Source: Diphasiastrum complanatum (lineage: Eukaryota > Streptophyta > Lycopodiopsida > Lycopodiales > Lycopodiaceae). From it: 64,000 nt of DNA. A program made the translations under genes and the position numbers. Positions 1-13,200 of the stretch are shown here, piece after piece (the stretch's first letter is position 1; every line of letters begins with the position of its first letter). The stretch covers positions 50,045,720 to 50,109,719 of the forward strand of contig CM055105.1 of the NCBI GenBank assembly GCA_029204225.1, given 5' to 3'. Under the pieces are notes generated by a model. That model worked only from the letters and a program-made list of their open reading frames with translations. It was not told where the DNA came from and did not search any database.

Positions 1-209
1 ATCAATATTCACATTGTATTCAGAGTTGACCATCTTGATTAGCTCAGTAGATGCTCGGAAAAATGCTGAGAGTTTGGATATCAGTTTGAACCTATTAAAA
101 TGCACTTTTGTGGTGCAAAAAGGAGTGTGGTTGGGACAAATAGTTTTGAAGGAAGGAATATATTTATTGACTGAGAGAAAGTTGCAGTAAGAACAAAAAT
201 GACAATCCC

Positions 210-460
210 TGAAACGTATAAGGTTATGAAATGGGTTGAGGCCAATGGTCTTCAAGAAAATACGTCCGCAAGTATTTCATAGTTTATATTGGATCATGTC
301 ATCACAAGATGTGGGAGCCCTTTGGAATTAGTTTTAGATTGGTTTGGGCATTTGCATAGTCAAATAGTTGAGTCTCATATTGTTCATAAAACTGGTAGCT
401 ACACCTCATTTTCCCAGGGCTATTGGACAAGTTGAGAGTACCTCCATTCAAGAGAATGGT
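210..460 (+). pseudogene. Ty3/gypsy integrase core relic
   Basis: From about 217 the + strand reads KVMKWVEANGLQENTSA, a stop, then FILDHVITRCGSPLELV. After a frame change near 400 it reads ATPHFPRAIGQVEST. This is the order of the catalytic core of gypsy integrases: the KWVEA and HVITR-G-PLELV blocks, then the PxANGQxEST block with the catalytic Glu. The Asp expected in the S-D-x-G block is not in its usual context. The piece carries at least one stop and one frameshift and is only about 240 bp, so it is dead. It lies upstream of the first visible TSL exon and is probably in a TSL intron. Confidence 0.7.
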
Positions 461-1172
461 CATGTGTCGTGCATGGCATTAACATTTGTTACCAAGCACC
501 ATTTCAACATATTTCGTAGTAAAGGTAGCTGTACCACGTGAATTCATTGTATCAAACTTTTGTGTGCAACAACATTTTTATCTAATATTTGATGCAGTTT
601 TGCAACAGCATTTATTGCTGCTGGAAAACTTTGCATTTAATGCCTCACATAACATAATTAAAGAGATTGTAAGATCAATAGTTGTGGGAAATTTTTTAAC
701 AATGTGTACATAGCATGGGAAGGACGATACAAAATAAAAGATATTGAGGTTTTTTTAAACTTTTGGGTTGTAGTTTGATTGGTTCATGTCATAAGGTGCA
801 AAGGTTGTGGTGTTAGAATTTTGCTTCAAGGAGTATCGAGAAGGTTAGGGTGATATTTTTCGCACAAAAGGTAATTTGTATGTACATTCACTTGTTGAGG
901 CATACATCAATAACAATTGGCATGTTTCGGAGTTGCTAAGTCTTTGTGATATTGACCACGTGCACTCATAGTTCTCACTCATGCGTGCATGGACACATCC
1001 ACACCCACACCCACACCCACACCCATACCAAGGCCTTGTGAGCCTTGCATTCACATTAAAATGTAGTCTTTGACATTCTTTTGGGGTAGTTGCATCTAGA
1101 TAAGTGTGTATTCATAGTGGTTAATTTCTTCTTTGTGGGTTTTCAATGCATACTAATGCTATTTTTTTGTAG
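461..1172. other. Unassigned, probable intron of TSL, with ACACCC microsatellite
   Basis: I recognise no gene here. The stretch lies between an integrase relic and the first placed TSL exon and ends in a T-rich tract before an AG, as expected of an intron. A short ACACCC hexamer run lies at about 1001-1024. Short open frames on both strands show no family resemblance. Confidence 0.5.
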
Positions 1173-1376
1173 GAAATTTCGGATGGAAAGATGATCACTA
1201 TTGAAGATTTTGAAGATGATAGCAATTTTCGAGAGGAATCTAGTAAAAGGAGAAACAGTCGAGGTAGAGTACGAGGGAGTGGGTCAAGAGGTCGAGGAGT
1301 AAACAAGGTCCACAGGCGTTCTCCTTCACCTTCATACCCAACACTTGCAAATGGGCAGGAGGATACATCTTTGAAG
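1173..1376 (+). CDS. TSL: TSL exon: basic Arg/Gly/Ser-rich N-terminal segment
   Basis: A T-rich tract ending in TTTGTAG precedes the exon and AAG|GTACTT follows it. It is 68 codons, phase 0 at both ends. It encodes an acidic patch (IEDFEDDSNFREE), then an RG/KR-rich run (RGRVRGSGSRGRG) and a tail LANGQEDTSLK. Plant TSL proteins have a similar basic, RG-rich stretch ending in an NGQ-x-x-S motif just before the coiled coil. This part may serve in nuclear import. Assignment rests on this resemblance and on phase compatibility with the next exon. Confidence 0.65.
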
Positions 1377-4203
1377 GTACTTGTATTTGTTTCCATCAGA
1401 AATGTTATCATGCATAGCTACTTGGTTCAAAAGATTTTGGAGCATGATGTTTGTTGCATTCAAAAAGTGTCATTTGTTGCACCTTCAATTTGTTTTGTTT
1501 GGGAACCAGGCTTTATCTTGAATAGTGGATCTCTTCGTACATAACAATGGAATTCAATTTCACTTTGTTTCATACGACTTCATAGCCTAATTGAACTATG
1601 CCTGCAGTTGGATATGTTGAATGGGCCTTAGACTTATCAAATGATGCCCTCTAGAAATGTAGTGCATCATTTTGCCACATGTTCAACAATCTATTTGTTG
1701 ACTCTTTGTCTAAGTTAAATTTTTTCCTTTCTTTAACTTATCATAAGACTTTGTTGCTGCCTCCTCGTTTACCCTTTGTTTGATCCTTTGCCTAGCTGCC
1801 CTAAATTATCGATTAGACCACAGATTGAATGGTCTAATCAAGACTTTAGGGCATCCAGGCGAAGGATTTGAAACACTTCTATATATTTTGCTCCTTGACT
1901 TTGTTGAGTTTGAAACACTTTTATAGATTTTGCATAATTGCCTTTGTAGACATTTATGTCCTGGCAAGCATTTTATCTCTATGATAGTACTACGTAAAAG
2001 ACTCCTTCAAATTTACATAAACTTCTTGATCATGTGACTCCAATCCAAATTTCTTCACGAATCTTCGAATTTGGTTATTGAAGTGGATTTTCTACGGTCT
2101 GAAATCAGAGTCTCAAGATGGCGGTGGTGAACCTACTTAGAGATAACAAGACCCTCATGGAGAAGGTCCAATCGTTGGAAGGAGTATCACCCCCAATGAC
2201 AAGTAACACCGTTGAACTCTAAAAGAACTTGAGTGAACGCAAAGAAGCTACAAAGTCCTGGGCTTCATTATTCAAGAAAGAAGAAGGTAACTCCACTTTT
2301 ATTTCTGCTGCCATTTCGGAAGAAAAACTATATGAATTCAAGACTTTCAATGTTCAAGTTAGGGGAGTTCCCGATGCTCAAGATGCCATGAAATAAGCTA
2401 AAGTTTTTTTAGATACTACCTTGAGCTTCAAGACTGATGGAATGGATAAAGCCTGGCGAATCAAAAAAGACAATACTACTCTCATCATTCGTTTCATTTC
2501 CAAAGAGGAATGAGTAAAAGTATTGAGGCTCAAACCCAAATTGAAAGGCACATGGGTTTTCTTGGATGATGACCTTACACATATCCAAGTGGAAGAATGG
2601 ATAAATTTTTCAAGAGGCTAATGCATCGGGCAGATTTGCTATTTATCGGGATGGCCAGGTTAGATACCTGGATCGTAGTCCGTCTACCCCCAATGCCTAG
2701 GAAGTTGCGGTTCTCGGGTGTAGGAGCAGCCCAGAACCCCGTCCACTGATTGCATATCGGCCCCATTCGTCACCGTGGTATGATAGTGAGTGCCATCACC
2801 TTCATTTGCATGTCTTCCATGTGGTGATCCCATGAGGCTTGATAACTACTGTACTATCATGATTGGTCATGTGATTGCGAAGCTGTATGGCACGATTTTA
2901 GAGTCAGCTGTGAGTTCTGAAGCAGAATCCAGGAGACTATTTGCTATGGGTCAATTTGGGTTCAGGACCCATCAATCTACCACATATCATATCCTTACTC
3001 TCAGAGCTATCATTGAGGAAGCCAGACATAGATGTGAGAGGGTCTTTTGTTGCTTCTTGGACTTTCGAAGAACCTTTGATTCCGTTCCACGCGCTTTGCT
3101 TATTTAGAGGCTCCGTGATTTGGGATTTTCCATAGACACAATGCTTGCTATATGTCCTTATATGAGAGGGTCTTGGGTTGTTTTAGAAGTTACTTGGGTA
3201 TTTTTGAGTAGATCTTGCGCACCATTGGGGTGAAACAAGGTTGCTTTCACCTACTCTTTTTGGGATTTAAATTGACGAGCTGGAGAGGGTTATTGATCAA
3301 TGTGGTGGTGTAGGTTGTAGACTTGGGGACATTTTGATTGCTATTTTATTATATGCAGATGATGTGGTTTTGGTTTCATCGACTAGAGAGGACTTTAGAG
3401 ACAGTTGGATAGTCTCCATACTTTCTGCACCAACTGGGGTTTGAGAGATAATTTTGAAGACCAAGATTATCGCGTTCAACACTTTCAGGGCTTTTATGCA
3501 ACGTCAAGAGCTTATATTCAACAGCCAACCACTGGAAGTTCTTTTTTTTGGATCCATCTTTTGTATGAGGTGGGCCTAGACTTGGGAAGGGATATTCTTC
3601 CCTTTTCCAGTTCAAGAGGTATGCAGATGTTATCACGTATCATTTGAGCTAAGCCCTCAGTTCCCCACCAGATCATCCTTGCGGAGCTTGCAGTCACACC
3701 ACTTCATCACCTTTCAGCTCCTAACTTATATTTAGTGAGTTATGGAATGCCCAATTACAAAGATCCGATACTCTTGGTTAGCACTTACATCTTCACAACA
3801 TCTTTACTCTCACGGATATCAGCTCTCGTGGTATTCTTAGTGTTCTCGCCTACTTGATACATTTGGCATTTCCAACTCGTGTTTTCTTGCTGGTTCTCAT
3901 TAGTATATCTGCCACTTCCTTTACGAAGATTATAGTAAGCATACTTGGCATGGTGAGTTGGGTGTCAAAACTGACTTTTATCGGACTCATTGCTTGGAGT
4001 TGGACACAATTGGTTTACCGATTCTACCTCGCTATCTAGACTCTGGTCTTTTGCATGGTCTCAAACTCCTTTTGGGCTAGCTCAGAGTCTCTTCACACTA
4101 GCTTGCAATTGAGACGGGGGCTGTTTTTAGAGTATACCTTGAGCGGAGAGACTTTGCCAGTTTTGTACTATGGATGACATTGTGTGTGTGTGTGTGTGAT
4201 CAA

Positions 4204-4234
<31 letters not shown>

Positions 4235-7200
4235 ATGATTGTGTGTGTGTGTGTGTGGGTTAGTTGATTTGTGTATGCACAGATGTGCGTGTGTGTGGTG
4301 ATTTGTGTGTGAGAGAGAGAGAGAGGAAGAGACAGAGAGTGTGAGAGACAGAGAGAGAGAGGATTTGTGTGTGTGCGCGCTTGTATGAGACATGGTGTGT
4401 GTTTGTGAGTTTAGGGTTTAGGGGGGATCACGTTATCTTCAGATGTTCTATATATTATGAGATTAGAGGGAGATTCTTTTATCTTTTCAGGATTAGAGAT
4501 TTCCCAGTCACATTACGTTCTCTCATCACATATGTGGATCCACGCTGTGCCGCGCTCATGATTCGCAAGATGCCACTACTTCAGAGCAGTCTAGGCCACA
4601 CACAACAAAGCCATACCTCACAGCTCTAGATCACCTCTTTTATGGGAGAAGATCTTGTGATGTCCTTGAGTTTGATGAGAAGACTGATATTCCTACCTGG
4701 GATTAGCATAGAGATCAGAGACGCCATATATTAGAGACACCTGACTGACACACTTCGAGGTCACGTACCCAGTGATCACATACTCGAAACCCAGGTCATG
4801 TGGTTTTGAAGTCAGTGGTTATGACGTATGTGCTGTATGCTAGAGGTCTCAAGTTCTCCAACAGTGAGTTGACATTGCAGTGGGGCATCATGAAATTGTA
4901 GGTTAATTTGTAAAGCAGTTATTACGGGTTGTTAGGGAGTCAGTAGATCGTAGTATCAATAGAGGTGGAACGGTGAATACATACTCTGGTAGACACTGGA
5001 ATCTGTCATCACCGTTGTAGTGTACACATAGGGACGAGCAGAGTTACATATGGTGAGGGCTGATATGAGAAGTAAATAAAGTTGCGTAGTGCTTAAGTGC
5101 ACTGATTCTGTACCTATTTTGGTTAGCAGAGGGATTTTGCACTCTGAAATAAAGCGTCCTGTTATCCTACTGACTTTCATATATGTTGAATGCTTATTTC
5201 ATCTTTTGTCATACTGAATTTAGTATAATATTCAATATTAGTAGTTTATGTCGGTTTGTTTTAGTTGAGTCTGTAAGATATCTAGCAATTATGTATTTCT
5301 TTTACTCTTAAGTATAAATCTAGAGATAGTGGAAGAAAAATCTCTCTAGGTGGGGAGGTAGGCTATCCGACAAATTTATCCTGATTCCTTAACATTTGGC
5401 ATACTTTTCTAAGGATCTTTATGCTTCCTTCTTGTTTATATAGTCACTCCATCTTCCTTTTACAGTTTCAATTTGGATATCTACAAGTCGAGATATAGTA
5501 GGTCCAATTCAGAGGTTCTTGCACATCTTCTATACATCATGTTTATCTCATTTAGGTGTTGTAGAAGTTCAGTCATGTTGTCTCTTGAGTCAAGTGGTGT
5601 CTCTTGAGTCATGTTGTCTCTTGAGTCAAGTGGTGTCTCTTGAGTCATGTTGTCTCTTGAGTCAAGTGTTAAATCTAGCTTTTTGTTTCACTGAATGTTG
5701 AGTTTTTATTACTGATTTTTTCGGAGCCTTTTCCTGGTTTGTTTATCATAACATTTGGGTGTCATTGGCGACATTCTATAAATACGGCTATTTGGGAGTA
5801 CGCTTACGATTGGCATTATTTTTTGCCACACGTGTGAGCGATTACTCGCCCTGCCATTTCTGGACAGCCTATTACTCGCCTGATTTTTTGCCCTTACTAG
5901 TTTTGAATTTTTTTCTATTTTTAGTAAGTACATTTTTTGCGCTTACTATTTTTGAAACATTTTCTATTTTAGCACTCCTTGTATGTTGTTTACATCTTCT
6001 AGTATGGGTTAATTGTGTTCTACTTGTATGAGACATGCTACTTAGTGTATGTATCTTGATTACAATTTAGCATCTTACGAGCGAACTTCATCTGAGAGAT
6101 ATAAGCTTCTATCTTTGTCTCTCCATACTTGTATTCTTCATGGGCTCCATCATTCATCTACCTCTCTAGTCCTCTTTTTATTTCACCTGTATCTCCATCA
6201 CAATCGTCCAATGTCACATACAATCTATACACAAGTGTCACATTTCATAGTCCATAGAGCTCCCTTGGGATGGACTTCTATGTTAGAAGTGTCCCCTTCC
6301 TACTATCACTTGACATTCTTGGTCTTTATGAATAGAGTTTAATATCTTTCTTTGCAATGATATCCCTTTGGTATACGTTCATTTACTAGTTCATATTGAT
6401 GCCTAAACTTCCTTGTCTGTTTGACTGGCATGGCTTTTCTACAACAACATTTTTATGGCACCCTTTGGAAGATTCTCGAGTTTGGTATTTGATGGTAGGG
6501 TTCTTATATTAATTTCCTTATTTATCCATTGCACATAAGTTCTTGTCACATGCTTGCATGTGGAACCTTTATTTGGCATTTATGGTATATGGCTTGCTAC
6601 GTCTGGCTATCAAAGCAGTGCCATTGATGCCTTACATATAGCACCGGTCCTCATAGGTACATCATGTGGTGTTCTTGTTCTATATGGTGGTTTGGGGATG
6701 TAAACTCTCCAACATTTTCTTCAGCCGCTACATGTCATTCGTAGTTCAAACTTCATAAAGCAGGTATCAGATTCCTTTGTTAAATAGAGTTCATTATTGC
6801 AGCTTCTTGAGAGTATTCTTGGTATTTGTGATTCGGTTGGCGAATATTGGTATGTATAGATACATTTCCTCTTGCTCCTACTTAACTGTCACATTCTGTA
6901 TGCCTAGCATGACACATTTCTTGTTGTTGCTATGGGTCCATCATGGCTCAGAAGTTGATCAAGATGAAAAATGAACTGCTGGTTTCAAAGCAACATGAGG
7001 ACAAGGCTGCCACGCAGCTGAGAGAAGTCACATGAAGCGGTATTGTAGAAGTACGTCCAGCAATTGCAGGTTAGCCTACACAGTGTGCACCTCAAGGAAA
7101 AACAACAGATTCCCTTGCTTCAAGGATAGTTGGAGATGGCCCAACTTGAGAAGGAAAGGATATCTTTTTTTTGGAGCTGACGTATGTTTTGCCCATACAC

Positions 7201-10200
7201 TTGGCTTGTTATACTTTCTGTACAACACATCTCATACTTATGTCGGGATTCGAGATGGTCCGATAATTATTTGTTCTTGTTGTTGTAGTACTTCATCCAT
7301 TTGGAATCTGTGGATCATAAGTGTATTGATCTCTTTGCTTTGTGAGACACCGTGTCATCCCTAGACAATTTTGCTTTGGATAGCCACGACAGAGTCGTTG
7401 CTGAGGTCACATGACAGTATTGGTACATATGCACACTACTCACGCATTCTTATCTCATAACTACAGTTTTGGGGCACTTTTCTTCGATGGTGCAGTAGTT
7501 CTCTTTATGATGCCATCTCGTTGGTCCTGGTCATAGAAGGCCGTTTCTTAACAAAATTTTCTTAGGAATGGCCACAGTACCGTTCCTTAGGAACAGCTGT
7601 TCTGTTCCTAAGGAATGGTTTTAGGAACCGTTCCTAAGTAATAGGGGTTTTACGGGCTGTATATTAGGCTATAATATGGGCTTTAAAGGGGGGCTTTAAA
7701 GGTTTGGAAAAAAAAAAACCCTAGGGAACGGTATGGAACTGTTCCTCATGGTTCTGTGCCGTTCCTGGGAACTATGGTTCTGGTATAGTTCTACTTCCAA
7801 GTTGCTACATTGTTTCAGTAGTTTTGTTGCTGCCTTGTAAGTTATATTATAGCCCTATACATGCTGGAAGGCTTTTTGAATTTTTCCATGCCATTGATAC
7901 AAATACCTTTATTTCGCAATACGTCTCATTTGCGGCACACCAAGCTCTGGTCACAGTATTGTTATGGCAGTGGTCTTTTATAATGTGGTCATTATTCTTC
8001 TCAGGTGATATCAATTCGTACATATAGTTTGATAGACCATGTATAATCATGCACCAACTTTCATTTTTCAGTGGAGTTGTCGCATGCTTCCAACATATGG
8101 TTGGTCTGATGCTTATCTTTGTCATTCCTCCTCCATTTGGCGGTGTGGTCCATAGCTAACTGCAATGCATTCATTAGTGCAGCACTGATATGTCCATTTC
8201 TATCATTATGTGCTGCTACAACTCCTATGGTGCATCGAGATTTTCTACAGTGTCGTTTTCTATGGTCGCGTTTTATGACTCTTCTTTCCTCTTTATACTC
8301 ACATTAATGCAGCCTCTTTTGACGAGGGAGGAGAGTTCCAAACATATGATTGGCAGTTATGTGAATTGGGCTTGGGCCTTTCATTCAGTGATTAAGCATG
8401 TACTATTGCCATTTATTCATCTATTGGGCCTTAAATAGTGACTTGCGGACCTAACCCTGATTCGATCCCTGGACAGTATCAAGAAACCTGTAGCATTATT
8501 ATGCTCAGGTATTGGATAATATAGTCAGTTTTCTGTCAGTTCTAGCAAGTTTTGAGTTTTGAGTTCAGTTCAGCTCAGCAATACAGTTTCGTTATTGCCA
8601 TTGTCATAGTATTATTCATTTGATTGGTATGTTTGTGTGTTTTCTTTTACTACGTTTGTAACTTTTCCAGTTCACTAGTTTATGTGTTGTTTTGTCATAA
8701 TTGGTTACAGGAAGAAGTAGCATATCTGAAAAGTAGGTGTGCATCTCTTGGAGAGGAATGCGATAGACTTCAGCAGGCTTCTACGGAGTATCAACATAAG
8801 TATGAGCAAAATGAGAAGGTAAACCATTTTGAATAATCCTTGTCTGTCTTGTTAGGCAGTGGTAGTAACCGAATTTTTAAATGCTAGACAGGTATGATGG
8901 AATAAATTGGCATTTTTTGGAGATGCATTTAGTAACCCCAAAGGAATCTTCTGCTTGATGGAGGCTTGTTGAAAAGTTGTAAATTCACTATAGATGTCTT
9001 CGGTGTTACAGGATTTAAAGGAAATGAAGGAAGTTCATCAACAAAGGGAGCAGACGGTATCAACTTTACTAAAAAAAAAATTCTTGAAACTTTTAGGCAC
9101 AAATTTCTTGTCCCCAATGAGTTGTGTATATCCCTCTTGTTCTCTTGAATTATATCACCTACATTGCTGGTTTCATGACCTGCTGTTTGTCTTCCGACCT
9201 TAAATTTTCTTACTGAAGAGATAGAAGTCAAGTCATGCCTTTGCACAAGGGGCCTTTCTGCTTGCATCAAGGGAATCCACAAAACAGAGGCCTTGCTTCT
9301 GACATGCTATCCAAGATCCTTTTCCACTATAACACCATTGCAGTATACAACTGCATTTCTCTTTATTGTAGTTCTATGGCTTCTTACAAGCATATGCACG
9401 AGTACATGCCTTTATGACAAAAGAAAATGTACTCAGCCTGGAGCCATGACATAGTTCAGCCTCTTGCAAGGCAGGGTCAACTATAGCTGGCTGTTTATTT
9501 TCTCATAGAGATAAATTCTTGAATTTAAGTTATACACCCTTGCAAGCTAAAGTACCAATTGCTGTGCAAAATAATGCATACTCCAGTCCCTGGCAAAGGT
9601 TGGCACAGTTCTTTATGGTACTGTCCTCTTACCTTCATTTTCAGTTTCCATTTCTGTGGAGATTTTCCCCTTCCAATATGTCATTTCGCTTACTCCTGGT
9701 AGAAAATACCAAATCATGAGCCAAAAAACATCCCAACGAGTTGAAGCGCATCAACAGGAAAAGTTCACTTGATTTAGCTACTTTTAAGATCTTAAAACCA
9801 GCAAATTTGTTGTTGATTGTGAATGAAAGTTCTTGAAGAGAAATCAGGCTGCAGGCCAAACTTAGCATCATAAAAACAACAGTGACTGGTCTTGTGTTGT
9901 TGTATGTTGACTGTTTCGGGTGAATTTATGTAGGATCTGCACAATGATGCCTTGTATCATGTGTTGCTGAATTGGTGATTATGTCATGCAGTTATTGGGT
10001 TGAAAGGTCATAAGCATATTTATTGTTCATGGTACATAGATAGTAGAGTCACAGTAAGATATCCTTTGCAATCATACCTAACATCGCATGATGTATGGTT
10101 ATGATGAATTTTGCTAAATACCCTTGAAATTTTGGCAAGGTAATCTTCTCTTTATGTTTGCATTTAACTAAGAAGTAAAACATTGAGGTGCAGAAGTTTT

Positions 10201-13200
10201 TCTAGTGGACAATATTACGAGAATCTCCTGAAACTCTGTAGAACTAGTAGTTTGCAAAATAAATTCTTCATTCAGTTTTAAGTTTAGTGTTGCTGCCTAT
10301 TGAAACAGACTGTCAATCCACAACCTTTAATCTAGGCTTAACTTGATACAGCGGTTGAAGGTGGTCTCAGATCTCTTGATAGCAGTTGCCAAGAGTGAGA
10401 GACAGGAGGCTAGATTGAGGATTCGACAAGATTCTGTTAGGATCGGAAATATTGGCATAATGAGGTATGCTGCACACCTGCTATTTGCCCCCTGTGCATT
10501 TGCGGTGCTCATACTTTTGACAATTTCAAGTCTGAATTTTCAAATCGTTGTTTTTAGAATATTGATGCAGGCTGCAAATCTTTTACTACGTCAGTGAATG
10601 AACTATGTAATACCATCAAACTAAGGCAGGCTTGCTTGGCTTTTACCAATTTGCGACACTGCTTTTATTTCCCCATGTTTTGGGTTCTTATATTAAATTC
10701 TATCTTTGCAGAGCAGGGACCGTCATGTCAGAGGTTTGGGAAGATGGTCAGGCTCAAAAAGATTTTCAAGCTCGTCTTGTATGTGATTCAAGTGCAGACT
10801 TATTTTATGCTTAGGTGCCTTTTTGTAAGAATATCAAGTGACATATGTGTGTGGGTGTGGGTATGCATATGAGCGTGCAAGCCAGGTCTAAACAAATGTG
10901 TAAACAAGTGGAAAAGTGGATAACAATGTATTCTGTAACCCAATTTCAACTTTGGCCAGTTGTAAATATGTATTGTTGATACTTAGTGCATCTATTATTT
11001 GAAGCACACAGATGCCTGTTTATGTTTCATACAGAATTTTGGACTTTTTCCACGTTCCATATGATGTTTGGCAAGGTCATGCCAAACACCAGGTTTTGAT
11101 TTGAAGTCCTTGTTTGTCAGGAGCAAAGAGTAGTATTTTACCATCATGCTTACACCAGTTTCAATAATAGTTCTGGCAAGAGTTGCAGTACATAGGAAAT
11201 TGAATTTAGTCTTGTGTAGATTTCAGTCATATTTTGATTCAACTTATGCTAAATCTACTACGGTGACTTTTTTACAGAGGACTCTGATGGAACAGAGGGA
11301 GGCAATTGAAAAAGAACGAAAATTGCTGAAGAAAAAACACACTGGTACATCATTTGACTCTATGTTTTGCCACTCAGTTGTTTGCATGCATTTGTCCATA
11401 TTTTATCAATATATTTTGAAGACTGACCTTGAAAGGAGTTGGAAACCTGGATTTGTGTTTTTCCTTGAAGTATTTTGTACACAGTACCCTATTATAAAAT
11501 GGAAGGCGCGGACATATCTTTTCTACAGTTTTCTTAAGGATTATGCATGGCTGTCGTGTTGGTTCTACTTAATGTCTATGATCATCCACTCCTGGAGATG
11601 ATCTACTAAATTCTGAGGCTTTCCTCTCTGTACTGTGATTTGCATAAAGTTCGTTGATTGTTAGCATGCATTGTTGCTTTATGATAGGTGTACATTGAAT
11701 TGGCTGCTCTTGGGCTTCACATAGTGGCACTTAACATGCTCTTAATGTTCTCTTCTATGCTGTCAGCTGCATTTTCTACTTCATGCTACCCTTTGTGTAT
11801 ATGCTACACATAAATTTTATCTACCTCAAAGGCCCAATTGTTAACTCATGATAAGTTGCATGGTTGCAAGAGCATTTTAATTTTTTTGTGATGAATTTGT
11901 TTGGCTTGCTGGTGTATCTCAAAGTTATTTGAGAATTGCTCTTGGGGGGAGGTTGATTTAACATTATTGTTTGTTCTATTCGTTTCCAGAAAAGGCAGAA
12001 GGAAATGATGTTGAGCAAGGGATAGGGGAAGAGGAATTTCTTGCTAAAGAAGAAATGTATAGATGTCGTCTTCTTGGTATAAAGCGTGTAAGTACCTATC
12101 ATTTTATCACATAGAAGATTCAACGAATATTCTTTCCGATGGGCCGGCCCTTTTGTGCAGTAGCATGCTGGAAATGAGCTTGCCATCTTTTCTAAGATTG
12201 TTGCACGTGTGTAGCCCAGAACTCTTTTGTTATGAATAACTCCATCTACCTTTTGATTTTGTCAGTTCTTCAATTACTTTCGATTTTGTGATAATTGATA
12301 TTTCAAGTGTGCCTTCGACTTACTGGCCAATGATTTTCTTATCGCCATATTTTCAAAATTCTCAGGAAGAAGATGCAGTTCTGAAAGATAGAGATCGCTA
12401 TGAGTTAGAGAAGGCTCGCCATGTACGGGAGTTGAAACGTATCAGGGATGAAGATGGATCTCGTTTTAATAATTTCCCAATACTTCATAAGCGTTATGCC
12501 TTGCTAAATCTTCTTGGCAAAGGTGGTTTCAGTGAAGTTTACAAGGTGATCATCAGTCTAGTTTACATGAGTATTCCACATACAGTATCTCCTTTTCATT
12601 TCTTCAAGCTGTGTTCGTTCTCATTGCTAAGCATGGTTGAAATTATGGTCATTTCACCAGGTCACTCTTTTTGAAAGCATTGAGAATAGTAGATTTGGAT
12701 GGTCAAACTGGATAAATTTCATTTTGTTTTGATTTTAATTTTCACAAGATAGGATGTAATTGGCATAAGGTTTTGGCCACATAACGGTCTTCATAAGTTT
12801 TGCTAACACTGATTTAATGTCAGATCTTGATTTTCTTGTTAGCGAGTTATTTCTGACAATGAAAATATTGAAAGGCTGGACCAGGCATATGATATGATTG
12901 AATACAGATATGTGGCTTGCAAGCTTCATAGCCTGAATGCACAATGGAGTGAAGAGAAGAAGCAGAGCTATATACGCCATGCAATTAGAGAGTACAACAT
13001 TCATAAAAATCTGAACCACTCGAACATTGTGCGTTTGTGGGATATTTTTGAGATCGACCACAACACATTCTGCACTGTGCTGGAATATTGTGATGGTATG
13101 CTGACAATTCGATACCTAGTTTTTCTTTATTCACCGACATCACACCTAATCTCAATCAGTCTTGAACTGTCTTCTCTATATTTTATATAATATAGAACAC

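Larger units (their letters stand above)
4631..8710. other. Remainder of 7.3-kb TSL intron
   Basis: Apart from the 36-bp repeat, the coiled-coil remnant and the GTTCC-rich fold-back listed separately, I see only AT-rich sequence with short, frame-broken ORFs and no family resemblance. It ends in a polypyrimidine tract and TTACAG at 8710. Confidence 0.6.

Noticed and set aside
4408-4423. GTTTAGGGTTTAGGGG looks like plant telomere repeat.
   Set aside because: Only about two units and embedded in a microsatellite-flanked LINE relic; too short for interstitial telomere.
12843-12884. Treating the 42 nt before GCATATGAT as certain exon of TSL.
   Set aside because: Known TLKs join EVYK or EVWK directly to AYD or AFD; kept as a possible alternative acceptor only.
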